Below the pieces are notes generated by a model. It was given only the letters and a program-made list of their open reading frames with translations. It made no database searches and had not been told where the DNA came from. This document shows, piece after piece, positions 47,985 through 56,366 of a stretch of DNA of 64,000 nt. How positions within the stretch are numbered: position 1 is the stretch's first letter; every line of letters starts with the position of its first letter. The stretch covers positions 1,178,001-1,242,000 of the forward strand of contig CAVRRQ010000010.1 in NCBI GenBank assembly GCA_963723595.1, read 5' to 3'. The stretch is from RYN-230 sp963723595. Its GTDB lineage: Bacteria > Actinomycetota > Actinomycetes > Streptosporangiales > Streptosporangiaceae. Both the position numbers and the translations under genes were made by a program.

Positions 47985-48629
47985 GTGGGAAGACTCTTAA
48001 GGTTCTTAGAACGCAGCAGGTGGCTAGCTATCTGCACGGGAGTGCTGGCCTTACTCGGCTTGACACTCGGAACAAGTGCCGCAGCGTCCCCTCACACAGC
48101 GACCACGCACGTGGGGTCGGCACAGACCCCCTGTGTGCCGACGGAACAACTGAATGGCAAGGAGCTGGCCGCCCGGCTGGCGTGGATGAAGGCGCACAAC
48201 GGCGTCTTCCAGTGCACGCCTTCGTCCACGATTCGGCATGCCGGGGCGAACGTCACGGCCATCCCTCAGGCAACCTCGCCTGACAGCGACTTCTACAAGT
48301 GCAACAAGCCCACGGGCGGCGCGACCATCGCCTGCTTTGCCGCGCATAACCACTTCGCGGGGATGAAGACCTTCAAGCTGAGTTCCATCCAGCTTCAGGA
48401 CACGCTGGACGATAGCCGCAGCGCCTTCACCGACATCTACGACGACTGGGGATGGACCGGCATCGAGTTTGAAAACAGCGACGGCCCCAATACTACCAAG
48501 GACTTTCCTGACAAAAGCTTCACAGCGCAGCAAGCGCATGTGCAGTTCGTATATGTCAGGGTATTCGCCTGCAACTCCTTCGGTTGCAGCACTGGCCAAA
48601 ACAGCTTGAAACACTACAACCCCTTCTAA
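47985..48629 (+). CDS. Secreted protein of unknown function, Cys-containing
   Basis: A 214-aa protein with a signal peptide: RLLRFLERSRWLAICTGVLA, then LLGLTLGTSAAA, with probable cleavage after SAAA (~33). The mature part has six Cys (TPCVPT, FQCTPS, YKCNKP, IACFAA, FACNSF, GCSTG), compatible with disulfides, and no recognised domain. GTG 47985 is preferred (GGGAGG ten bases upstream) over ATG 47946. It is followed by a clear terminator at 48666. As the only secreted cargo of the element it may be an effector, inhibitor or surface protein; no evidence decides. Confidence 0.65.
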   Translation: MGRLLRFLERSRWLAICTGVLALLGLTLGTSAAASPHTATTHVGSAQTPCVPTEQLNGKELAARLAWMKAHNGVFQCTPSSTIRHAGANVTAIPQATSPDSDFYKCNKPTGGATIACFAAHNHFAGMKTFKLSSIQLQDTLDDSRSAFTDIYDDWGWTGIEFENSDGPNTTKDFPDKSFTAQQAHVQFVYVRVFACNSFGCSTGQNSLKHYNPF

Positions 48630-48665
48630 GATCGTCTGCGGCGGTGCTGCATCACCGCATGGCGT

Positions 48666-48695
48666 AGAGCCCCACACCGGAAGGCGTGGGGCTCT
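48666..48695 (+). terminator. Hairpin terminator after the secreted-protein gene
   Basis: AGAGCCCCAC, ten-base loop, GTGGGGCTCT: a perfect ten-pair stem 37 bp after the stop codon. The downstream GTGTCTCT is only mildly T-rich. The 285 bp beyond it, to the recombinase remnant, hold no supported gene; a short frame there reads DLTFTDANGRTWTLTGSGQL, perhaps a fragment. Confidence 0.65.
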
Positions 48696-48980
48696 GTGTC
48701 TCTGCTGGGGCTCTCTTGCGGGCTGATGACCTTCAGCAACCGTGTCGGGCGTGTAGCCTCCCGTGCCTGTCCCGGCCGGTGATTCGTCACCAAGTTTGGG
48801 CTCACGATCCTGCTCCGGATCTGCTCGGCGTCCTCGTCAGACCTCACCTTCACCGACGCCAACGGCCGCACCTGGACCCTGACCGGCTCCGGCCAGTTGC
48901 TTCGACAACGGAGCCCAAAGCCTGGAACAGAAGGCTGGTCCGCCTCAGCTAAGGTACAGCGCGCCAACGACTGCTCTTAA

Positions 48981-50387
48981 TTAAGCGACAGCGCCAATAT
49001 CGAAGGTATCTTCGTCCCTCGATAGCCAGCCAGTGGCCAGCTTTGCCCCATCACGCCGAACCCAGAGCTTTACTCTCCAGTCCCGCAGAAACTGGCCCTT
49101 GCCTTCACTGTCCAGTGTCTCCCAGTACGCGGCCACCGTCTGGCCGGTCTGGATCCACTCCCAGCGGTCGGGAATATGTGGCAGAGCCTTCAACTCGGAC
49201 AACTTTTCCTCTACCGGACTGGCGTCAACTTCCGGAATATCGCGGAGGGTTTCCAGCTTGATTTCCAGCGCCGCGATTTCCTGGCCGTGGTTATCACCCT
49301 CCACGAGCTGCCGTCGTCTCAGCTTGCGGTTACCGATATCCTCTGACAGCATGCATTTCTCAGCGAAACCGTCCATCTTGTCCTTATGGATACGCAAGTT
49401 GCAACTAAGACAGCGGTAATAGGCGTAGCTTCTGTCCTTCTCTTTCGAGCCATACATAGGCTTATCGCACGCCTGGCAGAAAGCAACCTGCCGCAGCATA
49501 TGCCCTTGCGCTCCCCCGGAACCTGGGCGCGGGACTTCAGTGCCGCCTGCAGCTGATCATACTGTCCCCGGTCAAGCAATGGTGTTCCTGTAAACAGGAT
49601 GGGCTCCCCGGACTTATCACGACCAAGCTTGCCGTCCCTGCGCCTGGTCTGCCCGATCAGTGACGGGCTCGACAAGATCCATCGCACAGTGTTGACTATC
49701 CATGGCTTGCCACCACGTGGTGATTTCACACCAGTTTCATTTAGCCACGCCGCAATTCTCCTGTTAGATGTTCCAGCGATAGACATCTCCACCATGCGTC
49801 GGACAATCGGGGCGGTATCAGGGTCCTGGACGAGAGTCCATCCGGCTGGGGTCTCACAGGCGGCCTCACCGTGACATTGGCAAGCTTTGGCGTAGCCGTA
49901 CGGGGGATGAGCGCCCGCGTACCGGCCTACAGCTCGCAGCTTGGCCCGGGAATCTATCTGCCGATCCCTGATCATTGCCCGTTCGTACTCAGCAAAGGTG
50001 GCAATGATCTGGGACACCATCCGACCGGCCGGGGTACCCAGGTCCAGACCCTCAGCAACGGACACGTAGACCTTGCCATGCTTGTCGCACCAGTCGATCA
50101 GGTCCGCGAAGTCACCGACAGACCGGCTAACGCGGTCGATCCTGCTGGTAACCAGGATGTCCCACTGCACGACCTTAGCCGGGTCAGTGAGCCACGGCCC
50201 CAGTGCTTCCCGGCGAACGGGGGGACCTTGCCCGAGGTGTCGGTATCAACCGTGACTCGAATCAACTCATGATCATGTAGTGCGGACCACTGACTGATCT
50301 GCTCAGACTGCCGGTCTGTACTCGTGCTCTCGTCCGACGTCCGGGACTCCCGGACGGCTCCTAGTACTCGTTTGCTTATGTTGACAT
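48981..50387 (-). pseudogene. Large serine recombinase (integrase) with three frameshifts
   Basis: Phage/ICE-type large serine recombinase, ~465 aa when pieced together. From ATG 50387: GAVRESRTSDESTSTDRQSE (catalytic Ser region), RVTVDTDTSGKVPPF, LGPWLTDPAKVVQWDILVTS, RIDRVSRSVGDFADLIDWCD and the recombinase domain with PPYGYAK and WIVNTVRWILSSPSLIGQTR. Then a zinc ribbon (FCQACDKPMYG...YRCLSC) and a short coiled segment. Frame breaks: an extra TA near 50377, a missing C near 50211-50214 and a missing G in the G-run at 49513-49517. The first has no other usable start, so at least part is real decay or error. It would have integrated the element; its usual partner att site should lie near its 5' or 3' end. 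Confidence 0.8.
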
Positions 50388-50475
50388 TTTATAAGACTGC
50401 CGGGCCGGCCGAGCTCACCCGGGACGCCGCTGGCTTGAATTCCATCTGCTCTCCTGTTCGCTGGATGCCCGTCAG

Positions 50476-51360
50476 TTACCCGGCGGCCGGGGCACGCCTG
50501 AGCCGGGCCAGGGCGGCCGGGGGCAGGCCCGCCAGTTCCCGGCTCTCCCGGGTCAGGTGCGCCTGGTCCGCGTAGCCGGCCTCAGCGGCCAGCCCGGCCA
50601 AGTCGTCCGCGGCCGGATCGGCGTCGATCCGGGACACGAACCGGCGGAACCGCAGCACACGGCGCAGCAGCACCGGGCCATAGCCGACCGCGGCCACGCA
50701 CCGCCGGTGCAGCTGCCGCTCGCTGAGGCCGAGGTCCCGGGCCACGGTGCTGACCTGGACCACCGGGCTGACCTGGAGCACGGGGCTGGCCCGGAGCACG
50801 GGGGTGGCCCGGACCGCCCGGGTGGCGGGGCGGGCGAGGCGCCGGGCCGCCTCCGCGACCACGGAATCCGGCGGCGCGGAGGTCACCATCTCCCCCGTCA
50901 GCCGGACCAGCCGGGCCAGGGCCTCGCCGGCCGCCAGCCCGCCGTGCACCCGGGTCACGAGGTCCGCGCCGTGCCCACCGGGCAGCGCGGTACGCAGGGC
51001 GGCGGGATCCAGCTGCTGATCGAGCAAGGTGCTGAGCGGCAGGCCCAGTGCCGGGCCGCCCGCCCCGGGCCGGAACCGGACCCCGGCGATCACCGACCCG
51101 GGCGGGGACGAGACGACGACCGGCCCGGTGTCCGGGCCGGCCAGGGATACCCCGGTACCGGCACGCCAGATCAGGTCGGTGCAGGTGTCGGGCAGCACCC
51201 GGGTGGGCGGCGCGCCCGCATCCGGGGTCACCGACACCCACACGCAGGACAGGGCGCAGGCCAGGCGGGGCGGGGGCGCGTACTCCCGGTAACCTGGCGA
51301 CCAGTCCACGGTACGAGTCTGGCACGTGACCGGCCCGCTCCGCCTGCGGTGGGCGGTCAT
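50476..51360 (-). CDS. AraC family transcriptional regulator
   Basis: A 294-aa regulator with an N-terminal DUF6597-like/cupin-related effector region (REYAPPPRLACALSCVWV start) and a C-terminal AraC DNA-binding domain: VARDLGLSERQLHRRCVAAV, LLRRVLRFRRFVSRI and DLAGLAAEAGYADQAHLTRE. Start ATG 51360 is chosen; a nearby GTG at about 51311 is possible. Immediately before the first helix-turn-helix is a fourfold six-residue repeat (ATPVLR-ASPVLQ-VSPVVQ-VSTVAR) that lengthens the linker. Divergent, 61 bp, from the alpha/alpha-barrel gene it may control. Confidence 0.85.
   Translation of the reverse strand: MTAHRRRSGPVTCQTRTVDWSPGYREYAPPPRLACALSCVWVSVTPDAGAPPTRVLPDTCTDLIWRAGTGVSLAGPDTGPVVVSSPPGSVIAGVRFRPGAGGPALGLPLSTLLDQQLDPAALRTALPGGHGADLVTRVHGGLAAGEALARLVRLTGEMVTSAPPDSVVAEAARRLARPATRAVRATPVLRASPVLQVSPVVQVSTVARDLGLSERQLHRRCVAAVGYGPVLLRRVLRFRRFVSRIDADPAADDLAGLAAEAGYADQAHLTRESRELAGLPPAALARLRRAPAAG
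50737..50808 (-). repeat. Four tandem 18-bp units in the AraC gene
   Basis: Units at 50737-50754, 50755-50772, 50773-50790 and 50791-50808 encode VSTVAR, VSPVVQ, ASPVLQ and ATPVLR. They look like a minisatellite expansion of the linker before the DNA-binding domain. Copy number may vary between strains. Confidence 0.8.
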
Positions 51361-51421
51361 CTCCCCGCCGTGACCGATTCCTTCAAGACGGGCCGCGGGG
51401 CCGGGCACCAGGATGGACGCC

Positions 51422-52300
51422 ATGACCTCACCTGACATCGACCTCGCCGCGGCCGGGCAGTTCCTCGCGGGCAGCGGCCGCGTCCTGGACCGGCGGCGCT
51501 TCGACCGGCTGCTCGGCAATGGGCCGGCTGAGTACGTGCGGGACGCGGTCGCCGCCTACCGCAACCCCGACGGCGGGTTCGGCCAGGCCCTCGAGCCGGA
51601 CGGGCGGGGCCCGGGCAGCCAGCCGCTGGCCATCGAGTTCGCCCTGGAAGCCCTGGACGAGGCGGACGCCTGGGACGACGATCTCGTCCTGGGCGCCCTC
51701 GGATGGCTCGAGGCCAGCGCACCCCGGGCAGGGGGTGCGGTCTTCGTTGCGGAAAATATCGCCGGATGGCCGCACGCGCCGTGGTGGGTGCCGGAAGACG
51801 GCGGCCCGGCGTCCGTCATCACCACCGGGCTGCTGGCCGGGACGCTGCACGGGCGCGGGGTACGGCATCCGTGGCTGGACCGGGCCACCGGGCTGATGTG
51901 GGCGCGGATCGGTGAGCTGGAGAAGGCCGGGCCGTATGACCTGCGCGCCGTGGCGCATTTCCTCGATCACGTGCCGGACCGCGCCCGGGCGGCCGCCACG
52001 ATGGACCGGCTCGCGCCGCTGATCACCAGCCCGGACGTGGTGACGCTAGATCCCGCGGCGCCCGGGGAGATCCACACGCCGCTGGACTTCGCGCCGCGGC
52101 CCGGGTCGCTGGCCCGCGGCCTGTTCCAGCCCGCGGTGATCGAGGCCGGCCTGGATCACCTGGCCGGTGCGCAGCGTGACGACGGGGGCTGGACGTTCAA
52201 CTGGCAGGCCTGGTCCCCGGTGGCCGCGGCCGAGTGGCGCGGCGCGATGACCGTGGGCGCGCTGGCCCGGCTGAAGGCCAACGGCCGGCTGCTCACCTGA
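51422..52300 (+). CDS. Alpha/alpha-barrel protein (prenyltransferase/squalene-cyclase-like fold)
   Basis: A 292-aa soluble protein with repeated helices and Gly-Gly turn motifs resembling terpenoid-cyclase/prenyltransferase toroids: AAYRNPDGGFGQALEPDG, GSQPLAIEFALEAL and LAGAQRDDGGWTFNWQAWSP. The DxDD cyclisation motif is absent, so cyclase activity is unlikely. ATG 51422 is preferred (AGGA at 51410-51413); ATG 51413 is in frame. Divergent from the AraC gene. The stop overlaps the convergent membrane-protein gene by eight bases. Function unknown. Confidence 0.7.
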   Translation: MTSPDIDLAAAGQFLAGSGRVLDRRRFDRLLGNGPAEYVRDAVAAYRNPDGGFGQALEPDGRGPGSQPLAIEFALEALDEADAWDDDLVLGALGWLEASAPRAGGAVFVAENIAGWPHAPWWVPEDGGPASVITTGLLAGTLHGRGVRHPWLDRATGLMWARIGELEKAGPYDLRAVAHFLDHVPDRARAAATMDRLAPLITSPDVVTLDPAAPGEIHTPLDFAPRPGSLARGLFQPAVIEAGLDHLAGAQRDDGGWTFNWQAWSPVAAAEWRGAMTVGALARLKANGRLLT

Positions 52301-52802
52301 CGCCCCCGGGCCGACGGCGGAGCAGCCAGCCGCGACGGGTCCAGGTATGCCGCAGGAGCACCGCCAGCAGGATGATGCTGGAGATCGCGTGCCAGCGGAT
52401 CTTCGTCCGCCCGTCCAGCCAGTCCCACAGTCCCGACGCGGTCACGACCACCGTGAGCACGAGCAGCAGGCTGGCCTGGGACAGGCTCCAGCGCAGCGCC
52501 CGGGACAGCGAGCGGCGCCCCCAGAGGCGGCGCAGCGTGCCGCGGATCCAGGCCCGCCGGTTCCACAGGTGCGGGCCGACGAACCCGGCGAACAGCAGCC
52601 CGAGGACGCTGTGGATGGCGATCGACATCGGCTCCGTCAGCACCGACACCACGGCCGCCCCGAGCAGGACCAGGTCCACGGCCCAGCGCCAGAGCGGCCG
52701 GGCCCGGCGCCGGGCACGGCCGGCCGTGACGGGAGCGGCATCCGCCCCCGGGTCAGCTGGGTCCACGTCCCCACGATGACGCGGCGGCACCGCGCCGCAC
52801 AT
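52293..52802 (-). CDS. Membrane protein, DUF4405/cytochrome b561-like
   Basis: A 169-aa protein with about four helices: WRWAVDLVLLGAAVVSVLTE, IHSVLGLLFAGFVGPHLW, SLLLVLTVVVTASGLWDWL and WHAISSIILLAVLLRHTW. His residues placed in helices (IHSVLG, GPHLWN, WHAISS, LLRHTW) suit bis-haem ligation as in DUF4405 and b561-type proteins. The first ~35 residues are Pro/Arg-rich and could be non-native if translation starts later. Convergent with the alpha/alpha-barrel gene. An electron-transfer role is inference. Confidence 0.65.
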   Translation of the reverse strand: MCGAVPPRHRGDVDPADPGADAAPVTAGRARRRARPLWRWAVDLVLLGAAVVSVLTEPMSIAIHSVLGLLFAGFVGPHLWNRRAWIRGTLRRLWGRRSLSRALRWSLSQASLLLVLTVVVTASGLWDWLDGRTKIRWHAISSIILLAVLLRHTWTRRGWLLRRRPGGVR

Positions 52803-52967
52803 CCGCCTGCGGCCCGATCTTGAGTCTGCTACCGGGGGAGGAGACGGGCGGCCGGACCGTACCCCGGGACCGGGCCACGGCCCCGGTGCTCAGCCCGCAG
52901 GCTCAGCCCACCGGCCCAGCCAGCGCGCCTGGCCCGGGAGTTCAGCGGGAGTTAACCCGCCGCCCGC

Positions 52968-55900
52968 TCAGCCGTAGAAGAGGCGCTCCATCACGGCGCG
53001 GGCCCGGCGGGCGGTGCGCCGGTAGTCCTCGACCAGGTCCTGGCTGGTGTCCGGGGAGTAGCCGAGGATCCGGGACACCGCGGCCAGCTCGGCCTGCTTC
53101 GAGGGCAGCAGGTCGGACGACCGCCCGCGCAGCAGCACCACGGCGTTGCGGATCCGGGTGGCCAGCCGCCACGACGCGGCCAGCGCGGTGGCGTCGTCCC
53201 GGCGGATCAGGGCCGCCTCCTGCGCGGCGGCCAGCGCGGTCAGGGTGCGGGTGGTGCGCAGCGCGGGCACCTCATGGGCGTGGGTCAGCTGGAGCAGCTG
53301 GACCACCCACTCCACGTCGGACAGCCCGCCCGGGCCCAGCTTCAGGTGCATGGCCGGGTCGGTGCCGCGGGGCATCCGTTCCGCTTCCATCCGCGCCTTC
53401 AGCCGCCTGATCTCCAGGACCGACGCGGCGCTGATCCCGCCGGCCGGGTAGCGGAACCCATCGGCCAGGACCCGGAACCGCTCCCCCAGCTCCCGGTCGC
53501 CGGCGGCGGGCTCCGCGCGCAGCAGCGCCTGCGCCTCCCACGCCAGTGACCAGCGCTCGTAGTACGCGCGGTACGAGGCGAGGGTGCGCACCAGCGGCCC
53601 GGCGCTGCCCTCCGGGCGCAGGCCCGGGTCGACGACCAGCGGCGGATCGGGCGCGGGCTGGGCGAGCAGCCGCCGCATCTCCTCCGCGACCGTGTGGGCG
53701 GCCCGCGCCGCCACCTGGTCCTCGGCGCCCGGCAGCGGGTCGTGGACGAACATCACGTCGGCGTCGCTGCCGTAGCCGGTTTCCCGGCCGCCGAACCGCC
53801 CCATGCCCACCACGCAGATCCGGGTGGGCAGCGGGCCGGACTCCCGCTCGAACGCGCCGACCGCGGTCTCCAGGGCCCCGCCGATGGTGACGGCCGTGAT
53901 CACGGTCAGCGCCTCCTCGGTCTCCTCGACCGTGGTCACCCCGAGCAGGTCGGCGGCGGCGGTGCGGAGCAGCTCACGGCGGCGCAGCGCACGGACCGCC
54001 TGCGCGGCCTCCTCAGCGCTGGCGTGCCGGCTCACCACCGCGGTGGCCTCGGTGTGCAGCGCCGTCGCGGGGCGCGGCGCGAGCTGCTCATCCGAGCCCA
54101 GCAGGGCCACGGTCTCCGGCGCGCGCATCAGCAGGTCCGTCGCGTACCGGCTGGACGCCAGCAGCCGGGCCATCCGGCGCGCCACGTTGGTGTCGTCCCG
54201 GAGCAGCCGCAGGTACCAGGGCGAGTTCCCCAGAGCGTCGCTGACCTGCCGGAAGGCCAGCAGCCCGGCGTCCGGCTGCGCGGCGTCGGCGAACCAGCCC
54301 AGCATCACCGGCAGCAGCGTGCGCTGGATGGAGGCCCGGCGGGACACCCCCGAGGTCAGCGCCTCGATATGGCGCAGCGCGCCGGCCGGGTCGTCGTAGC
54401 CGAGAGCCTCCAGCCGGGCCCGGGCTTCCTCCCGGGTCAGCCGCACCGCGTCGGTGGGCAGCCGCGCCACCGCATCCAGCAGCGGCCGGTAGAACAGCTT
54501 CTCGTGCAGGCGGCGGGCCTCGCGGGCGTGCTGACGCCACTGGGCCATCAGCTCGGCGGCCGGGTCGGCCCGGGACGGCGGGGCCGGGGCCGCCGCGCCG
54601 TTGCGGGTCCGGGCCCGGCGCAGCGCCCGGCCCAGCCGGCGCAGCGCGGCCGGGTCCTCGGGCAGGGTGTGGGTCCGGCGCAGCTGGCGGAGCTGGAGCA
54701 GGTGCTCGACGGTGCGCAGGAACCGGTAGGCCGCGGCCATGCTGGCCGCGTCCTCCCGCCCCACATAGCCGCCCCGGGCCAGCGCGGCCAGGGCGGGCAG
54801 CGTGCCCGTCTCGCGGAGCGACTCGTCGGTCCGCCCGTGCACCAGCTGGAGCAGCTGCACCGCGAACTCGATGTCGCGCAGCCCGCCGGGGCCCAGCTTG
54901 AGCTGGCGGGCGGCTTCGCCGGGGGCCAGGTTGCCGATCACCCGGCGCCGCATGGCCTGCACGTCCGCCACGAAGTTGGGGCGCCGGGAGGCCTGCCAGA
55001 TCATCGGGCCCAGCGCGTCGAGGTAAGCCTGGCCCAGCTCACGCTCGCCGGCCACCGGGCGGGCCTTCAGCAGCGCCTGGAACTCCCACGTCTTGGCCCA
55101 GCGCTGGTAGTACGCGATGTGGCTGGCCAGGGTGCGGACCAGCGGGCCGTCGCGGCCTTCCGGGCGGAGGTTGGCGTCCACGGGGAACAGGGCACCCTCG
55201 GCGGTGCTCTGCGAGCAGGTCCGGACCAGGCCGGCGGCCAGCTGGGTCGCGGTGCGCAGTACGGCTGTCTCGGCGTCCGCGGTGCCGCGGGCGGGCGCGC
55301 CGGGTTCCGCGGGCCCGGCGGAGTCGGCAGGCCCGGCCGGTGCGGCGACGAAGATGACGTCCACGTCGCTGGCGTAGTTGAGCTCACGGCCGCCGCACTT
55401 GCCCATGGCGATCACGGCCAGCCGGGCGGGGGCCGAGCCCGGGGGCAACTGTGAGCGGGCGATGGCCAGCGCCGCCTCCAGCGCGGCGGCGGCCAGGTCG
55501 GCGAGCTCGGCCGCGGTCTCGTCCACGGTGACGGCGCCGGTCAGGTCCCGGGCGGCCAGGTGCAGCAGCCGCCGCCGGTAGGCAGCGGCCAGTGATATGA
55601 CCGGCGCCGTGGGCGGGTCCCCGTCCTGCGCCCCGGCCGGGCCGGCCACCGGCTCCGGGTCGCCGGGCTTGGCGCCCACCGCCATCAGCAGGTCCGCCCG
55701 CAACTCGGCCGCCCCTGGGCTGCGCAGCGCGTCCGGGCCGCTCAGAACCTGCCAGTCCTCCGGGTGGCGGGCCAGGTGATCGCCGAGCGCGGCGCTGGCG
55801 CCGAGCACCGCGGTGAGCCGGCTCCGCAGCCCGGCGTCGGCGCGCAGCGCGGCGAGCAGGTGCCCGCTGAGCGGCATCCGGGCCAGTGTGGTCAGGGCCA

Positions 55901-56063
55901 GGTCAGGGTCGGCGGCGGTGGCCAGCGAGGCCAGCAGGTCAGCGTCGGCGCCCTCGGGATCGAGGGCCAGATCTTCGCTGAGCAGCCGTTCCGCCCGGTC
56001 CGCGTCAGCGAATCCCATCCGGGCCAGCTCCCCGGCCGGGGTCGTCCTTCGGCGCGCACTCAC
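52968..56063 (-). CDS. glnE: Bifunctional glutamine synthetase adenylyltransferase/adenylyl-removase
   Basis: Controls glutamine synthetase activity by adding or removing AMP on a Tyr. At 1031 aa it is full length. Two nucleotidyltransferase domains each carry the GGxExxxxSDxD motif: GKCGGRELNYASDVDVIFV (~232-250, removase half) and RFGGRETGYGSDADVMFVHD (~755-775, transferase half). Both are followed by HLKLGPGGLxD(I/V)EFxVQLLQL-type segments (seen as LKLGPGGLRDIEFAVQLLQL and LKLGPGGLSDVEWVVQLLQL), typical of the helical linker regions. Located two genes from a GSI-alpha glutamine synthetase, as in other actinobacteria. The GSI-beta target (glnA1) is outside the window. Confidence 0.95.
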   Translation of the reverse strand: MSARRRTTPAGELARMGFADADRAERLLSEDLALDPEGADADLLASLATAADPDLALTTLARMPLSGHLLAALRADAGLRSRLTAVLGASAALGDHLARHPEDWQVLSGPDALRSPGAAELRADLLMAVGAKPGDPEPVAGPAGAQDGDPPTAPVISLAAAYRRRLLHLAARDLTGAVTVDETAAELADLAAAALEAALAIARSQLPPGSAPARLAVIAMGKCGGRELNYASDVDVIFVAAPAGPADSAGPAEPGAPARGTADAETAVLRTATQLAAGLVRTCSQSTAEGALFPVDANLRPEGRDGPLVRTLASHIAYYQRWAKTWEFQALLKARPVAGERELGQAYLDALGPMIWQASRRPNFVADVQAMRRRVIGNLAPGEAARQLKLGPGGLRDIEFAVQLLQLVHGRTDESLRETGTLPALAALARGGYVGREDAASMAAAYRFLRTVEHLLQLRQLRRTHTLPEDPAALRRLGRALRRARTRNGAAAPAPPSRADPAAELMAQWRQHAREARRLHEKLFYRPLLDAVARLPTDAVRLTREEARARLEALGYDDPAGALRHIEALTSGVSRRASIQRTLLPVMLGWFADAAQPDAGLLAFRQVSDALGNSPWYLRLLRDDTNVARRMARLLASSRYATDLLMRAPETVALLGSDEQLAPRPATALHTEATAVVSRHASAEEAAQAVRALRRRELLRTAAADLLGVTTVEETEEALTVITAVTIGGALETAVGAFERESGPLPTRICVVGMGRFGGRETGYGSDADVMFVHDPLPGAEDQVAARAAHTVAEEMRRLLAQPAPDPPLVVDPGLRPEGSAGPLVRTLASYRAYYERWSLAWEAQALLRAEPAAGDRELGERFRVLADGFRYPAGGISAASVLEIRRLKARMEAERMPRGTDPAMHLKLGPGGLSDVEWVVQLLQLTHAHEVPALRTTRTLTALAAAQEAALIRRDDATALAASWRLATRIRNAVVLLRGRSSDLLPSKQAELAAVSRILGYSPDTSQDLVEDYRRTARRARAVMERLFYG

Positions 56064-56251
56064 CCCTGCACCGTAACGGCCGGATGCCGGGTTGGCTTCC
56101 CCTGGCCGGGGTCAGCGGGGCTGGGGGCATGTGACGGGCGCGGATCCTGCGGCCAGCGGGCTGCGGCGGCGCCCGGAGCCTGAAACCGGGGGGCCAGGGC
56201 CAGGGGGGATGGCCGGGCCCCCCGGTTCCGAGCGGGGTTAAAAAGTCCGGC

Positions 56252-56279
56252 GCCGGGGCCGTCCGTGGACGGCCCCGGC
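56252..56279 (-). terminator. Terminator after the SARP gene
   Basis: GCCGGGGCCGTCC, GT, GGACGGCCCCGGC: a perfect 13-pair stem. On the minus strand it is followed by GCCGGACTTTTT within 12 bases. It lies ~90 bp past the SARP stop and before glnE, so glnE has its own promoter. The remaining bases 56064-56251 show no gene. Confidence 0.75.
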
Positions 56280-56366
56280 AGGGGGGTGCACCGGGGGGGG
56301 TAGGTGCACTCTTAAAGTATGCGACCGGCCGGTAACGTCCCGGTAGCGCGGTTTAGCGGCGGTATG

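Larger units (their letters stand above)
42850..50400. mobile_element. Decaying integrative element (approximate limits)
   Basis: A ~7.5 kb segment richer in A/T than both flanks. It holds an IS3 transposase remnant at the left, HNH-type proteins and fragments, small membrane proteins, a truncated resolvase, a secreted protein and a large serine recombinase broken in three places at the right edge. Such recombinases usually lie beside an attachment site, so the right limit near 50.39 kb may be close to an old att site. No direct repeat or tRNA marking the ends was found by eye, so the limits are estimates from composition and gene content. Confidence 0.55.

Noticed and set aside
48686..48980. 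Possible gene fragment reading LTFTDANGRTWTLTGSGQL
   Set aside because: Too short and without start, context or confident family match; left as unassigned sequence.
50390..50475. Possible tRNA or att site next to the recombinase
   Set aside because: No cloverleaf pattern or matching direct repeat at the left side could be found by eye.
53694..55454. 586-codon open frame opposite glnE
   Set aside because: Typical antisense frame in very high-GC DNA; glnE has both catalytic domains intact.
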